A DNA stretch of 64,000 nucleotides from Chitinophagales bacterium. Lineage in GTDB: Bacteria; Bacteroidota; Bacteroidia; Chitinophagales; JADIYW01. The notes below the pieces were generated by a model that worked only from the letters and a program-made list of their open reading frames with translations, was not told the origin of the DNA and did no database searches. The translations under genes and the position numbers were made by a program. Below, in pieces: positions 34,199 to 42,641 of this stretch (the first letter of the stretch is position 1; each line of letters begins with the position of its first letter). Location of the stretch: positions 363,296 to 427,295 of the forward strand of contig JACJXT010000013.1 in assembly GCA_020636535.1 (NCBI GenBank). The letters run 5' to 3'.

Positions 34199-35407
34199 TT
34201 ATAATGCATGTTTTGGAGCTGCATGTTTTTTTAAGTCATTCAAATAAGTAGATTTTACTGCTTCTGCTACATTAGGTGCTACTTCCATATTTAATGCATT
34301 CGGAATAATTTCATCTCGCTTTAAGTCAGTAACACAATCAGCAATAGCAATAGCCGCAGCAATTTTCATTTTCGTAGTAATTTGTCGAGCTCTACAAGCC
34401 AAAGCACCTTTAAAAATTCCAGGGAAAGCCAAAACATTATTCACTTGATTTGGTAAATCGCTTCTTCCAGTGCCTACCACACCTGCACCACCTTCGTAAG
34501 CATCATCTGGTGAAATTTCTGGATTTGGATTTGCTAATGCCAAAATAATTGGTGCTGTATTCATTGTTTTAACATCGTCTTTAGATAAAACATTTCCTTG
34601 ACTTACACCAATAAATACATCTGCATTAACAATGGCATCTTTAAGTGTACCTTTACTATTGTCTTTATTCGTATATTTTAAAATCTCTCTCTTAAAGTCA
34701 TTTAAATCAGAACGGCTGCTATGAATTATGCCTTTCGTATCGCACATTACAATCTGTTCAATAGGTTTGAAGCCAAAGCTTTTCAAATCTTCTGAGGTCA
34801 ACAATTTAGAAATTGCCAAACCAGCAGCACCAGCACCATTAATCACCACTTTTAGTTTGCCAAATTTTTTATCTAGTAATTTACAAGCATTAATTAATGC
34901 AGCCAAAGCAACAATTGCCGTTCCATGTTGGTCATCGTGAAAAACAGGAATACCTAAAGTTTGTAAGCGTTCTTCAATTTCAAAACATCTAGGTGAAGAA
35001 ATATCTTCTAAGTTGATGCCACCAAAAACTGGTGCAATATTTTTTATCGTGATGATAATATCTTCGGTTTCTTGAGTTGCCAAACAAATTGGAAAAGCAT
35101 TAATATCTGCAAACTTTTTAAACAACATCGCTTTTCCTTCCATTACAGGAATGGCTGCTTCTGCACCTAAATTTCCTAAACCTAAAATTGCAGAGCCATC
35201 GCTAACAATGGCTACGGTATTATTTTTAATGGTTAAATCCCAGACTTTCTCTTCATCATTCGCAATTTGCTTCACAGGTTCAGCAACACCAGGCGAATAG
35301 CACAGCGTTAAGTCCAACCTACTTTCTAATGGCGTTTTTAAATTAATGCTGATTTTGCCTTGCAATTTTTCGTGTAATGCCAACGAATCTCTAGAATAAT
35401 CTTTCAT
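34199..35407 (-). CDS. Malic enzyme (NAD(P)-dependent, short form)
   Basis: The enzyme decarboxylates malate to pyruvate, linking the TCA cycle to gluconeogenesis or NADPH supply. The 402 residues contain LCYSPGVAEPVKQIA near 36, VSDGSAILGLGNLGAEAAIPVMEGKAMLFKKFA near 68-100, and the metal site FEIEERL and FHDDQHGTAIVALAAL near 145-170. The NAD(P) region VVINGAGAAGLAISKLL follows near 185, and LALANPNPEISPD near 290. It ends after the malic domain and lacks the phosphotransacetylase-like extension of the long (about 760-residue) Bacteroidota forms. Confidence 0.93.
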   Translation of the reverse strand: MKDYSRDSLALHEKLQGKISINLKTPLESRLDLTLCYSPGVAEPVKQIANDEEKVWDLTIKNNTVAIVSDGSAILGLGNLGAEAAIPVMEGKAMLFKKFADINAFPICLATQETEDIIITIKNIAPVFGGINLEDISSPRCFEIEERLQTLGIPVFHDDQHGTAIVALAALINACKLLDKKFGKLKVVINGAGAAGLAISKLLTSEDLKSFGFKPIEQIVMCDTKGIIHSSRSDLNDFKREILKYTNKDNSKGTLKDAIVNADVFIGVSQGNVLSKDDVKTMNTAPIILALANPNPEISPDDAYEGGAGVVGTGRSDLPNQVNNVLAFPGIFKGALACRARQITTKMKIAAAIAIADCVTDLKRDEIIPNALNMEVAPNVAEAVKSTYLNDLKKHAAPKHAL

Positions 35408-35514
35408 ATAAAATTGTGAAACAGCTAATTTAGTATAATTATTACAGCTTGTTCATTTTTACTAGCTTAATTGATTATTAAGAAATAGAATATTTAATTG
35501 ATTTGAAAACTATA

Positions 35515-36426
35515 TTAACTTAAATGTTCATTAATATACTCTATAATTTTTTCTTTTTGACTTGGAGCGAATGTTTTAAATGAAGTGTCTTTTTTAAACC
35601 AAGTAATTTGTCGTTTGGCAAAGTTTCTGGTGTGTTGTTTTATTTTTTCTATTGCAGTTGTTTCGTCTATTTTTCCATCAAAAAAATCAAACCACTCTTG
35701 GTAACCAACAGTTTTTAATGCTGACAAATGTTTAAATGGATATACTTTTTCTACTTCTGCTTTTAATCCTTGTTCTAGCATTTTATCGACTCGTAGGTTG
35801 ATATTGTTGTATAGAATAGTTCTATCTTCTTCTAACAAAATTTTTATTGGTATAAAGTTTAATGACTTTTCTTTTTTTTGCTTAAAACTTGAAAAAGGTT
35901 TTCCTGTTCCAATACAAACTTCTAAAGCTCTTATAACTCTTTGATGATTTTGAATATCAATTGTATTGTACGAATCAATATCTAATTTTTGTAATTTATT
36001 TTGAAGAAATTCAATTCCGTTTTTTGTAAATGATTGATGTAAATCATTTCTTATGTTTTCATCTACTGTAGGAATATCGTCAAAACCATACAACACTGAA
36101 TTAATGTACAAACCAGTTCCTCCACATAAAATAACTATATTTTTTTGATTAAATTGTTCTTCTAAAATTTGATTTACTTCTCGTTCAAAATTGCCAGCAG
36201 TATATTTTTCATGTATACTTTTATGTGCAATACAAAAATGTGTAGCAGCATTTAATTCATCGGTACTTGGTCGTGCTACACCAATATTAAGTTCTTTATA
36301 AATTTGTCTAGAATCTGCTGAAATAATACTTGTATTAAAGTGCTGTGCCAAGTAAATAGCCAAAGCAGTTTTTCCAACAGCAGTTGGTCCAGCTATAACT
36401 ATTAAATATTTATTATTAGAATTCAT
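35515..36426 (-). CDS. miaA: tRNA dimethylallyltransferase
   Basis: MiaA adds a dimethylallyl group to A37 of tRNAs that read codons starting with U. The 303 residues show the P-loop IAGPTAVGKTALAIYLA near 11, SADSRQIYKELNIGVARPS near 36, CGGTGLYINSVLYG near 100, NHQRVIRALEVCIGTGKPFS near 160 and KTVGYQEWFDFFDG near 240. It overlaps the radical SAM gene by 11 bases, so the pair is cotranscribed. Confidence 0.96.
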   Translation of the reverse strand: MNSNNKYLIVIAGPTAVGKTALAIYLAQHFNTSIISADSRQIYKELNIGVARPSTDELNAATHFCIAHKSIHEKYTAGNFEREVNQILEEQFNQKNIVILCGGTGLYINSVLYGFDDIPTVDENIRNDLHQSFTKNGIEFLQNKLQKLDIDSYNTIDIQNHQRVIRALEVCIGTGKPFSSFKQKKEKSLNFIPIKILLEEDRTILYNNINLRVDKMLEQGLKAEVEKVYPFKHLSALKTVGYQEWFDFFDGKIDETTAIEKIKQHTRNFAKRQITWFKKDTSFKTFAPSQKEKIIEYINEHLS

Positions 36427-37450
36427 ATTTAAAGTTTACATCACAACCTTCTGAACAGTTTTTACAAATATCTATTTCTTTTCTACCTTTGGTTAACTGA
36501 ACTCTAAAATTTTTATACGCTTCATTTTTCCAAATCTCATTAAACGACTGCGTATTTAAATCTCCTAATTGATGTTGTGCATCTTTATCAAAACAGCAAG
36601 GCACTACTTTTCCGTCCCAAGTAATTACACAACTATGCCACAACTTCCAACATGAGTTTTCTAGTAAATTTTTAATGACATATTTTCCATTATCTAATTT
36701 TTTATATCTAGAATATTTATCTATTGTAGGAATTAAGTCGTTGCCATTTTCAAAATCGTAGACCTGAGCTGTTTTAAAAAGTACTTCATCTACTCCATAC
36801 TCTTTTGCTATTAGCTTTAAATCTTCTATTTGATGTTCGTTGTGTTTCACTACCAGAAACTGAAAAATAACCAAAGGCGTAGCACTGTTTAATGCTTTTT
36901 TCCAACGAATGATATTTTTAGTACCTTCTAAAACTTTAGACAACTGACCACCAATTCTATACTGCTTATAGGTTTCTTGAGTAGTTCCATCAATAGAAAT
37001 AATTAATCTATCTAAACCACTTTGTATTGTTTTCTTAGCATTTTCATCGTTTAAATAATGTGCATTGGTAGAAGTTGAAGTATAAATTTTTTGCTGATTG
37101 GCATATTGTACCATTTCTAAAAACTTTGGATTAAGATATGGCTCGCCTTGAAAATAAAATGTAAGATATAATAAATGATTTTTTAATTCGTCTATTGTTT
37201 TTTTATAGAAGCCTTCTTGCAACATACCTATTGGTCTTGTAAATGAACGCAAACCGCTAGGACATTCTGGACATCGTAGGTTGCATGAAGTAGTTGGTTC
37301 TATTGAAACCGAAAATGGTTTGCCAAACTGAATTGGGTGCTTTAGTATTTTAGTTAAATAGAATGACACATACACCAACAACATATTGTATATTTTATAC
37401 CATGTTAGTTTTTGTAGTAAACGAACTGCGTTTTGTTGTTGTTTAGACAT
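36416..37450 (-). CDS. Radical SAM protein with SPASM-type C-terminal domain
   Basis: The 344-residue protein binds the SAM cluster through CNLRCPEC (cysteines near 53, 57, 60) after SIEPTTS. Core strands include FYFQGEPYLNP near 99 and LIISIDGTTQETYKQYR near 148. A C-terminal SPASM region has spaced cysteines: CWKLWHSCVITWDGKVVPCC near 270-290 and CKNCSEGC near 330. It is probably an AdoMet enzyme acting on a peptide or small molecule, with no specific substrate visible. A short N-terminal hydrophobic segment (YNMLLVYVSFYLTKIL) could associate with membrane. It overlaps miaA. Confidence 0.85.
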   Translation of the reverse strand: MSKQQQNAVRLLQKLTWYKIYNMLLVYVSFYLTKILKHPIQFGKPFSVSIEPTTSCNLRCPECPSGLRSFTRPIGMLQEGFYKKTIDELKNHLLYLTFYFQGEPYLNPKFLEMVQYANQQKIYTSTSTNAHYLNDENAKKTIQSGLDRLIISIDGTTQETYKQYRIGGQLSKVLEGTKNIIRWKKALNSATPLVIFQFLVVKHNEHQIEDLKLIAKEYGVDEVLFKTAQVYDFENGNDLIPTIDKYSRYKKLDNGKYVIKNLLENSCWKLWHSCVITWDGKVVPCCFDKDAQHQLGDLNTQSFNEIWKNEAYKNFRVQLTKGRKEIDICKNCSEGCDVNFKYEF

Positions 37451-37535
37451 GCGTCATAAAGTTACAAGAAATATTGGTCTATTGGTTATTGGTTGTTTCT
37501 TGCTAATAGAATAAAGATTGATTTGAGTTAAAAAG

Positions 37536-37556
37536 ATTCTGAAATAAATTCAGAAT
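37536..37556. repeat. Palindromic repeat ATTCTGAA-ATAAA-TTCAGAAT
   Basis: An 8-bp perfect stem with the same 5-base loop as the palindrome at 34149-34167. One stem pair differs and is compensated on the other arm (C-G there, T-A here). Confidence 0.65.
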
Positions 37557-37600
37557 GAGATTGCTAGTTTATAGATTAATCATTTTGTTCATACTTCACA

Positions 37601-37623
37601 AAAGTCGTAATTACGACTTTTTT
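37601..37623 (-). terminator. Perfect palindrome, possible bidirectional terminator
   Basis: AAAGTCGTAATTACGACTTT is a 20-base perfect palindrome followed by more T. It lies between the dapA stop (minus strand) and the radical SAM start. A second hairpin, ATGCT-TCGCTC-AGCAT, follows at 37633-37648. Transcription from dapA would meet these before the radical SAM gene. Confidence 0.5.
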
Positions 37624-37738
37624 AGAGATGAGATGCTTCGCTCAGCATGGACGACAAAACTTAATGGTGAGATATTTCGCTATCGCTCAATATGGCGAAA
37701 ACTAATAATTTTATTGACCTAATGACAAATAACTATTA

Positions 37739-38641
37739 CTATAATTTATGCTCAAATTTACCTTTTAGGTATTCTATTTTTTTAGCAATGCTAATGCTTA
37801 AGTCTTCATTAATTGGCATTAATGGTAAACGAACTTCTTCGGAGCAAATATTTAGATGATGCAATAAATTTTTTACGCCAGCTGGATTGCCTTGCTCAAA
37901 CATCATTGCAATTAAATCGTCTATTTCGAATAATAAATTTCTAGCAGCTTCAAAATTTCCGTCTAATGCTTGGTGCACCATATCAGAAAATATTTTTGGT
38001 GTTCCATTTGCCATTACAGAAATCACACCATCATAACCTAAAGCTACTTGTGCTACAATTAAGTCGTCGTTACCAGAAAGCAAGTAAAAATTATCTGGTT
38101 TGTGATGTGCCAATTCAATAATTTGCGTCCAATCGCTAGTCGCTTCTTTTATTGCTACTATATTTTTAAATTCTTCTGCTAACTTAAGTGTAGTTTGTGC
38201 TTTTATATTAGAAGAAGTTCTTCCTGGAACATTGTATAAAATAATAGGTAAGTCAGTACTTTGTGCAATTGTTTTATAATGCTGATACAAACCATCTTGT
38301 GTTGGTTTATTATAGTATGGTGAAACTGATAAAATTCCATCCACACCACTTAAATCGAAACTGTTTAACTCTGCTGCAATTTTTTGAGTATAGTTTCCAC
38401 CAAATCCAGCAACAACAGGAACTCTACCATTATTTACATTTACAGTTGCTCTAATTAATCCGTGTCTTTCTTCATCGGTCATTGTTGCAACTTCGCCAGT
38501 AGTACCTAAAACTACCAAGTAATCCACTCCATTATTAATTACATAATCACACACTTTTTCAAACTCGTCATAATTTACTTTGTCATTATGAAACGGTGTT
38601 ACCAAAGCTACTCCTACTCCTCTTAAATTTATATTGCTCAT
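37739..38641 (-). CDS. dapA: 4-hydroxy-tetrahydrodipicolinate synthase
   Basis: DapA condenses pyruvate with aspartate semialdehyde in lysine and diaminopimelate synthesis. The 300-residue TIM barrel has GVGVALVTPFHNDKVNY at the start, LGTTGEVATMTDEER near 46, VPVVAGFGGNYT near 74, SPYYNKPTQDGLYQHY near 105, LYNVPGRTSSN near 135 with the catalytic tyrosine, and VAIKEATSDW near 162 with the Schiff-base lysine. It starts 2 bases after the DUF6913-like gene, so the two form an operon. Confidence 0.96.
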   Translation of the reverse strand: MSNINLRGVGVALVTPFHNDKVNYDEFEKVCDYVINNGVDYLVVLGTTGEVATMTDEERHGLIRATVNVNNGRVPVVAGFGGNYTQKIAAELNSFDLSGVDGILSVSPYYNKPTQDGLYQHYKTIAQSTDLPIILYNVPGRTSSNIKAQTTLKLAEEFKNIVAIKEATSDWTQIIELAHHKPDNFYLLSGNDDLIVAQVALGYDGVISVMANGTPKIFSDMVHQALDGNFEAARNLLFEIDDLIAMMFEQGNPAGVKNLLHHLNICSEEVRLPLMPINEDLSISIAKKIEYLKGKFEHKL

Positions 38642-38643
38642 AT

Positions 38644-39159
38644 TTAATGTAAATATTTATTTAAATTATCAATTAAGTTTGTTGCATTATCATTTTCTCT
38701 TCCCACCAACATAAAGTCGTAATAATCTAGTGCTTCTGATTGGTTAAAGCCAACTCTAAATTTGGCAGCTGATGATGCTACGATATAGTTTAACGGCGAA
38801 CACTTATTTGTAGTAAAGTTGATTAGAATATCAAAGGGATTTCTAATAAAATAACCAACTGTGCCACCTCCAGGTTTTCCATACCAAGTTAGCTCTTTAT
38901 TAGAGATAAAAGGAAATGGATAGTTTATATGTTCGTCTCTCTTATTAATGTAAGCCAAGAGCTGAATGTCTTTATTGTTGTGTTTTAATTGATTGGCGAA
39001 ATTTACGATAACCTCGTTGTTATTTGGATTGTCTGCTTTAAAAATGATGCCTATAGAATTGGCTCTTTCAATATCTGTAAACCGTAGCTTATTATCTCTT
39101 TTTTTGTTGCGGATAAGCTGCGTAATGATGAAAGATTTGATATTTTCTATAAAATCCAT
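38644..39159 (-). CDS. DUF6913-like conserved Bacteroidota protein
   Basis: The 171-residue cytoplasmic protein has conserved-looking blocks SIGIIFKADNPNNNEVIVNFANQL near 36, NKELTWYGKPGGGTVGYFI near 88 and PFDILINFTTNKCSPLNYIVASSAAKFRVGFNQ near 109. This pattern belongs to a small Bacteroidota family (DUF6913, from memory) often found next to dapA. The function is unknown. It has its own promoter box at 39170-39177 and leads into dapA. Confidence 0.65.
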   Translation of the reverse strand: MDFIENIKSFIITQLIRNKKRDNKLRFTDIERANSIGIIFKADNPNNNEVIVNFANQLKHNNKDIQLLAYINKRDEHINYPFPFISNKELTWYGKPGGGTVGYFIRNPFDILINFTTNKCSPLNYIVASSAAKFRVGFNQSEALDYYDFMLVGRENDNATNLIDNLNKYLH

Positions 39160-39169
39160 AAAATTTATA

Positions 39170-39177
39170 CAAAGTTA
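39170..39177 (-). promoter_or_regulatory. Bacteroidota-type -7 box for the DUF6913-dapA operon
   Basis: On the minus strand this reads TAACTTTG, a full match to TAnnTTTG, 10 bases before the ATG at 39159. Confidence 0.5.
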
Positions 39178-39219
39178 TAAAAAAAATGATAGTACTATTG
39201 TTTTGAATAGAAAAAATAT

Positions 39220-39227
39220 TATATTTG
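39220..39227 (+). promoter_or_regulatory. Bacteroidota-type promoter of the tRNA-Asp gene
   Basis: TATATTTG at 39220-39227 is a full -7 match. A TTG at 39198-39200, 19 bases before it, fits the -33 element. The tRNA begins 26 bases after the box. Confidence 0.65.
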
Positions 39228-39253
39228 CACTCGCATTTGAATAAATGCAAAAC

Positions 39254-39327
39254 GGTCTGGTAGTTCAGTTGGTTAGAATGCCTGCCTGTCACGCAGGAGG
39301 TCGCGAGTTCGAGTCTCGTCCAGACCG
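39254..39327 (+). tRNA. tRNA-Asp (anticodon GTC)
   Basis: A full 74-base cloverleaf. The acceptor stem is GGTCTGG with CCAGACC. The D arm contains AGTTCAGTTGGTTAGAATG. The anticodon stem CCTGC/GCAGG surrounds the loop CTGTCAC with GTC at 39288-39290, and the T arm contains GTTCGAGTC. The discriminator is G. The CCA end is not encoded. It stands alone between divergent genes. Confidence 0.98.
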
Positions 39328-39479
39328 CAAAACACAAAACAGCTCATTGATTTTCAGTGAGTTGTTTTTATTTTATACAAAAAGTAAAACTCTGAGTGAA
39401 ACTTTTTAAGAATAAACTACGCTATACAGCAGTATTTTTCTTTCTAGTAATTTTGATAAGATAAACCTTGCAAATCTAA

Positions 39480-39731
39480 CTAAACAATATTGTGTCTTTG
39501 CATGCTTTCGTACAATGCTTTATTCATAGTACTAAATTGTGCAATGCATTGACCTAAAAATGTTTCGTCTACTAGTTGTGTTACAACATCGGTATTTGGA
39601 ATTTCATCGCATATACGAATTTTATAAGTTTGTTCCATTAAACCGTGTTCTAGTTTAATTAAAAACTTATCGTTGATTTGTAGTAAAGTAATTTTTATAA
39701 ATGGATGATCTATTTGTCCTACGATTCTCAT
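39480..39731 (-). CDS. Small conserved hypothetical protein
   Basis: The 83-residue protein, RIVGQIDHPFIKITLLQINDKF at the N-terminus and DEIPNTDVVTQLVDETFLGQCIAQFSTMNKALYESM at the C-terminus, has balanced composition and codon use like its neighbours. It is probably a real cytoplasmic protein. The alternating beta start and helical end look like a compact alpha/beta fold. I do not recognise a named family, and there is no informative neighbour. Confidence 0.7.
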   Translation of the reverse strand: MRIVGQIDHPFIKITLLQINDKFLIKLEHGLMEQTYKIRICDEIPNTDVVTQLVDETFLGQCIAQFSTMNKALYESMQRHNIV

Positions 39732-39774
39732 ACTGTAAATGTAAACCCAAATTACACATTAGATGCTTTTTTAT

Positions 39775-39834
39775 CCCATGAGTTACACACATGGTTACTC
39801 ACATTGAAGTACTTCGTACTTCTTGTATTAAAAA
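39775..39834. repeat. Dispersed structured repeat, copy 2
   Basis: Matches 26143-26197: ATGAGTTACACACATGGTTA then ATTGAAGTACTTCGTACTTC, with the stem GAAGTAC/GTACTTC at 39806-39822. The corresponding stem in copy 1 has C-G where this has T-A. Confidence 0.65.
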
Positions 39835-39890
39835 ATGAGTCTATGTCAAGTATTTTTATTTATAATTTATGCTAATGCAATTTGTAATAA

Positions 39891-39928
39891 AAAAAGAGTC
39901 GCCTCAGAAAAAATGGGCGACTCTTTTT
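39891..39928 (-). terminator. Rho-independent terminator of the coiled-coil protein gene
   Basis: AAAAAGAGTCGCC and GGCGACTCTTTTT form a 13-bp stem around a 12-base loop. It lies 24 bases past the stop codon of the minus-strand gene and has A/T runs on both sides. Confidence 0.9.
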
Positions 39929-39951
39929 AAAAATGTAATCTGTGTTGTAGA

Positions 39952-40419
39952 TTATGCTTTAGCTGTAGCTTTTTTAGTACTAGCTTTAGCTTTTGAAGTA
40001 GTTTTCTTTACTTCTTTTTTAACTGTATCTGCAGTTTTCTCAACTTCGCTTTTTACAGTTTTAGCAGTTTTTTCTGCTTTGCTCTTTAAACCTTCTACTT
40101 GCTCTTGAGTTTGGTTGATGATACTTTTTACTCTTCCAGCATTTCTTTCGTAAGCATCTTTAAAGTCTGCTACTAAAAATTCAACTTCTTCTTTAACATC
40201 AGATTGGATTTTTTCTAATGTAAAAGGACCTTGTAATTTAGTTTGAATTCTTTCTGATGTAGATTTAAAGTTTTTAGTTTGAATGTTTAACTCTTCTTTA
40301 GCTTCGTTTAAGAAGTTGTTGTAAGTTGTTTCAACATTGCTCTTTACATCGTTTAAGTTTGTTTTTGCTTCGTTAACAAATGTGTCAACTGTTTCTTTAA
40401 TTTTGTTTGTGATTTCCAT
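39952..40419 (-). CDS. Coiled-coil protein with a lysine/alanine-rich, histone-H1-like tail
   Basis: 155 residues from the ATG at 40419 (MEITNKIKE). The in-frame start at 40485 would span the promoter box. Residues 1-115 are amphipathic helix with regular heptads, as in phasins or apolipoprotein-like proteins. Residues 116-155 are a K/A/T-rich tail (KKEVKKTTSKAKASTKKATA) like bacterial histone-H1 homologues. It may bind DNA or another polyanion, or coat granules or membranes. The strong promoter and terminator suggest high expression as a single gene. Confidence 0.8.
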   Translation of the reverse strand: MEITNKIKETVDTFVNEAKTNLNDVKSNVETTYNNFLNEAKEELNIQTKNFKSTSERIQTKLQGPFTLEKIQSDVKEEVEFLVADFKDAYERNAGRVKSIINQTQEQVEGLKSKAEKTAKTVKSEVEKTADTVKKEVKKTTSKAKASTKKATAKA

Positions 40420-40454
40420 TTTTAAAAAGTTTATATTGTTATAAAATAATAGTA

Positions 40455-40462
40455 CAAAGGTA
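40455..40462 (-). promoter_or_regulatory. Bacteroidota-type promoter of the coiled-coil protein gene
   Basis: On the minus strand this reads TACCTTTG. A TTGAC at 40481-40485 lies 20 bases upstream, giving both -33 and -7 elements. Confidence 0.65.
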
Positions 40463-40641
40463 TAGCACAAAGTATTGCTTGTCAATTTTTTTGAATTACT
40501 AAAAAATAATTTAAAAATGAGTTCTTTGTGTCGTTGATGTTAATCTATCGTAAAGGTTAATATTGAAGAAATATTAAATCAATAAAGTTTAAGCTACTGT
40601 AAATTTATAGTCAATAGAATAAAAAACTAGTTTAGTGAATG

Positions 40642-41736
40642 TTAATCTGCTATTCTTACTTTTTGTAGTGCAATGTATCTTTTGTGTCTTTGTATAGCTA
40701 ATAAAATTAGTTTATCTATCAAATCAGCATATGAAAGTCCGCATGCTTCCCACAATTTTGGATACATCGATATATTAGTAAAACCAGGCAAAGTGTTTGG
40801 TTCGTTTACAATTACCTTATCATCATCTGTTAAGAATACATCTACTCTACTTAAACCTTCAATGTCTAAAGCTTTGTACGCAGCTATTGCTGTTTGTCTA
40901 ATTTTTTCTATTTGTGCTGTTGTCAAATCTTTAGCAGGAATATCTAGTCGTGCTGCATCTTCGCTTTGGTATTTCGATTCAAAATCATAGAAACCTTGTT
41001 GCATTACAATTTCGCCAACGGTACTTGCTTCTACATGCTCATTGCCTAAAACTGCACATTCAATTTCTCTACCAACAATTGCTTTTTCTACTAATAATTT
41101 ATTGTCAAATTTAAAACCTTCTTGTATTGCATAATTAAAAGATGCTTCATCGGTTGCTTTACTTACGCCAATAGAGCTTCCCATGTTGCATGGTTTTATA
41201 TATACTATATTTCCATATTTTTGTGATATAGTAGTATAGTTAATTTTATCTTGTTCATATTTATAAATAACTTCTCCATCACTTACTTGAATGCCTGCTT
41301 GTTGTAAAATTCTTTTGGTAAAGTCTTTGTCCATAGTTACAGCAGACGACATTACATCTGGACCAACAAAAGCTAAATTCATATGTCTGAAAACGCCTTG
41401 TATACTTCCATCTTCGCCATTTGGACCATGTGTTATTGGAAATGCTACTTCTATTAAAGGTAAAGCAGTAGCATTATCTAATCGTATGAGTTGTTGATTA
41501 TCATCACCAAAAACAATACTTAAAGCAATATTATTTTTACCTATAACACAATTTTTATCTAGTAAATTTTCTTCGGTTTCTAAAAACCATTTTCCATATT
41601 GATTGATGCCAATTAATGTTACATTGTATTTGTCTTTATTGATTGCTTGATAAATATTTCTTGCAGATAAAATAGATATTTCATGCTCTGGAGATTTTCC
41701 TCCAAAAACTAGTGCCATTGCTATTTTTGACGACAT
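40642..41736 (-). CDS. ddl: D-alanine--D-alanine ligase
   Basis: Ddl makes the D-Ala-D-Ala dipeptide for peptidoglycan. The 364-residue ATP-grasp enzyme has FGGKSPEHEISILSARNI near 11 with the conserved glutamate, FPITHGPNGEDGSIQGVFRHMNLAFVGP near 94-121, and VYIKPCNMGSSIGVSKA near 179. The C-terminal RVDVFLTDDDKVIVNEPNTLPGFTNISMYPKLWEACG holds the metal-binding residues. It is divergent from the PASTA protein gene, another wall-related gene. Confidence 0.96.
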   Translation of the reverse strand: MSSKIAMALVFGGKSPEHEISILSARNIYQAINKDKYNVTLIGINQYGKWFLETEENLLDKNCVIGKNNIALSIVFGDDNQQLIRLDNATALPLIEVAFPITHGPNGEDGSIQGVFRHMNLAFVGPDVMSSAVTMDKDFTKRILQQAGIQVSDGEVIYKYEQDKINYTTISQKYGNIVYIKPCNMGSSIGVSKATDEASFNYAIQEGFKFDNKLLVEKAIVGREIECAVLGNEHVEASTVGEIVMQQGFYDFESKYQSEDAARLDIPAKDLTTAQIEKIRQTAIAAYKALDIEGLSRVDVFLTDDDKVIVNEPNTLPGFTNISMYPKLWEACGLSYADLIDKLILLAIQRHKRYIALQKVRIAD

Positions 41737-41747
41737 ATTTTTTTGTT

Positions 41748-41755
41748 TAAAGATA
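41748..41755 (-). promoter_or_regulatory. Bacteroidota-type -7 box for ddl
   Basis: On the minus strand this reads TATCTTTA, one base off consensus, 11 bases before the ddl ATG. Confidence 0.4.
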
Positions 41756-41827
41756 AATCAAATTTGTGCAATTCAGTATTTTAAACATTATTTAGTTTTT
41801 AAGTAATAAAAAAATGATGGAAAACAA

Positions 41828-41835
41828 TATCTTTG
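41828..41835 (+). promoter_or_regulatory. Bacteroidota-type -7 box for the PASTA protein gene
   Basis: TATCTTTG, a full match to TAnnTTTG, lies 19 bases before the ATG at 41855 and faces away from the ddl box 73 bases to the left. Confidence 0.5.
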
Positions 41836-41854
41836 AACATTATTAAATAAAGTA

Positions 41855-42613
41855 ATGTCGAAATCGTTATTACATATAGTGCTAATTTTGGTTACAACTG
41901 GTTTGCTATTGCTAGCTACTAATTTTTTTATTAATTGGTATACTAGACATGGTGATGCTATAGAAGTACCAAATGTACAAGGCATGTCTTTTTATGATGC
42001 CAAGCAAGTTTTAAAAAAGCATCATCTAGAACTTAGAGTAATTGACTCTACTTTTGATAAATCACATAAACCATTATCTATTCTTTATCAAAATCCATTA
42101 AAAGGTGCAAAAGTTAAAAAAGACAGAAAAATATATTTAACTATTAATTCGTCGAATCCACCTTCTGTAAAAATTCCTAATATAATAGATAATTCAAGAA
42201 GACAAGCAGAATTAATTTTGAGTTCTTGGGGTTTAAATATTGGTCAGCTAATTTATATTCCAGATATGGCAAAAGATGCTGTGCTTGGTATTCAGATGAA
42301 TGGCAAGATAGTTGAACCTGGAAAAACAGTAAAAAAAGGAGCATCTATAGATTTAGTATTAGGCGATGGTATTGGCAGTCAGATTACAGAAGTGCCTCCA
42401 CTAATTGGCTTAACTGTACTAGAAGCACAAGCGGTATTAGAAGCTGTACATATTAACTTAGGCAATTTAATTGCAGATGGTCCGATAGCAGATACCATGA
42501 ATGCTTATATTTATAACCAAGATCCAATGTATGGTGTAGTTGGTGCTTTGGCAAGTGGCAATGCGGTTAAATTATATATTACAGATACACCAGTTGAGTT
42601 TACGCAACCATAA
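41855..42613 (+). CDS. Membrane-anchored PASTA-domain protein
   Basis: The 252-residue protein has one N-terminal membrane segment (HIVLILVTTGLLLLATNFFINW) and three extracytoplasmic PASTA domains. They start near EVPNVQGMSFYDAKQVLKK (37), KIPNIIDNSRRQAELILSSWGL (107) and EVPPLIGLTVLEAQAVLEAVHI (178). PASTA domains bind peptidoglycan stems or muropeptides, and in other phyla they are fused to Ser/Thr kinases or penicillin-binding proteins. No catalytic domain is present here. The divergent ddl neighbour supports a cell-wall role. Confidence 0.9.
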   Translation: MSKSLLHIVLILVTTGLLLLATNFFINWYTRHGDAIEVPNVQGMSFYDAKQVLKKHHLELRVIDSTFDKSHKPLSILYQNPLKGAKVKKDRKIYLTINSSNPPSVKIPNIIDNSRRQAELILSSWGLNIGQLIYIPDMAKDAVLGIQMNGKIVEPGKTVKKGASIDLVLGDGIGSQITEVPPLIGLTVLEAQAVLEAVHINLGNLIADGPIADTMNAYIYNQDPMYGVVGALASGNAVKLYITDTPVEFTQP

Positions 42614-42641
42614 TCAGAAAAAAATATACTATATTCTAAAT

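Noticed and set aside
34048..34251. Plus-strand ORF of 67 codons
   Set aside because: It spans two intergenic palindromes and runs into the malic enzyme gene on the other strand, with no recognisable motif.
39092..39337. Minus-strand ORF across the tRNA-Asp gene
   Set aside because: It runs through the tRNA and the DUF6913 gene start, and its N-terminus is simply translated tRNA sequence.
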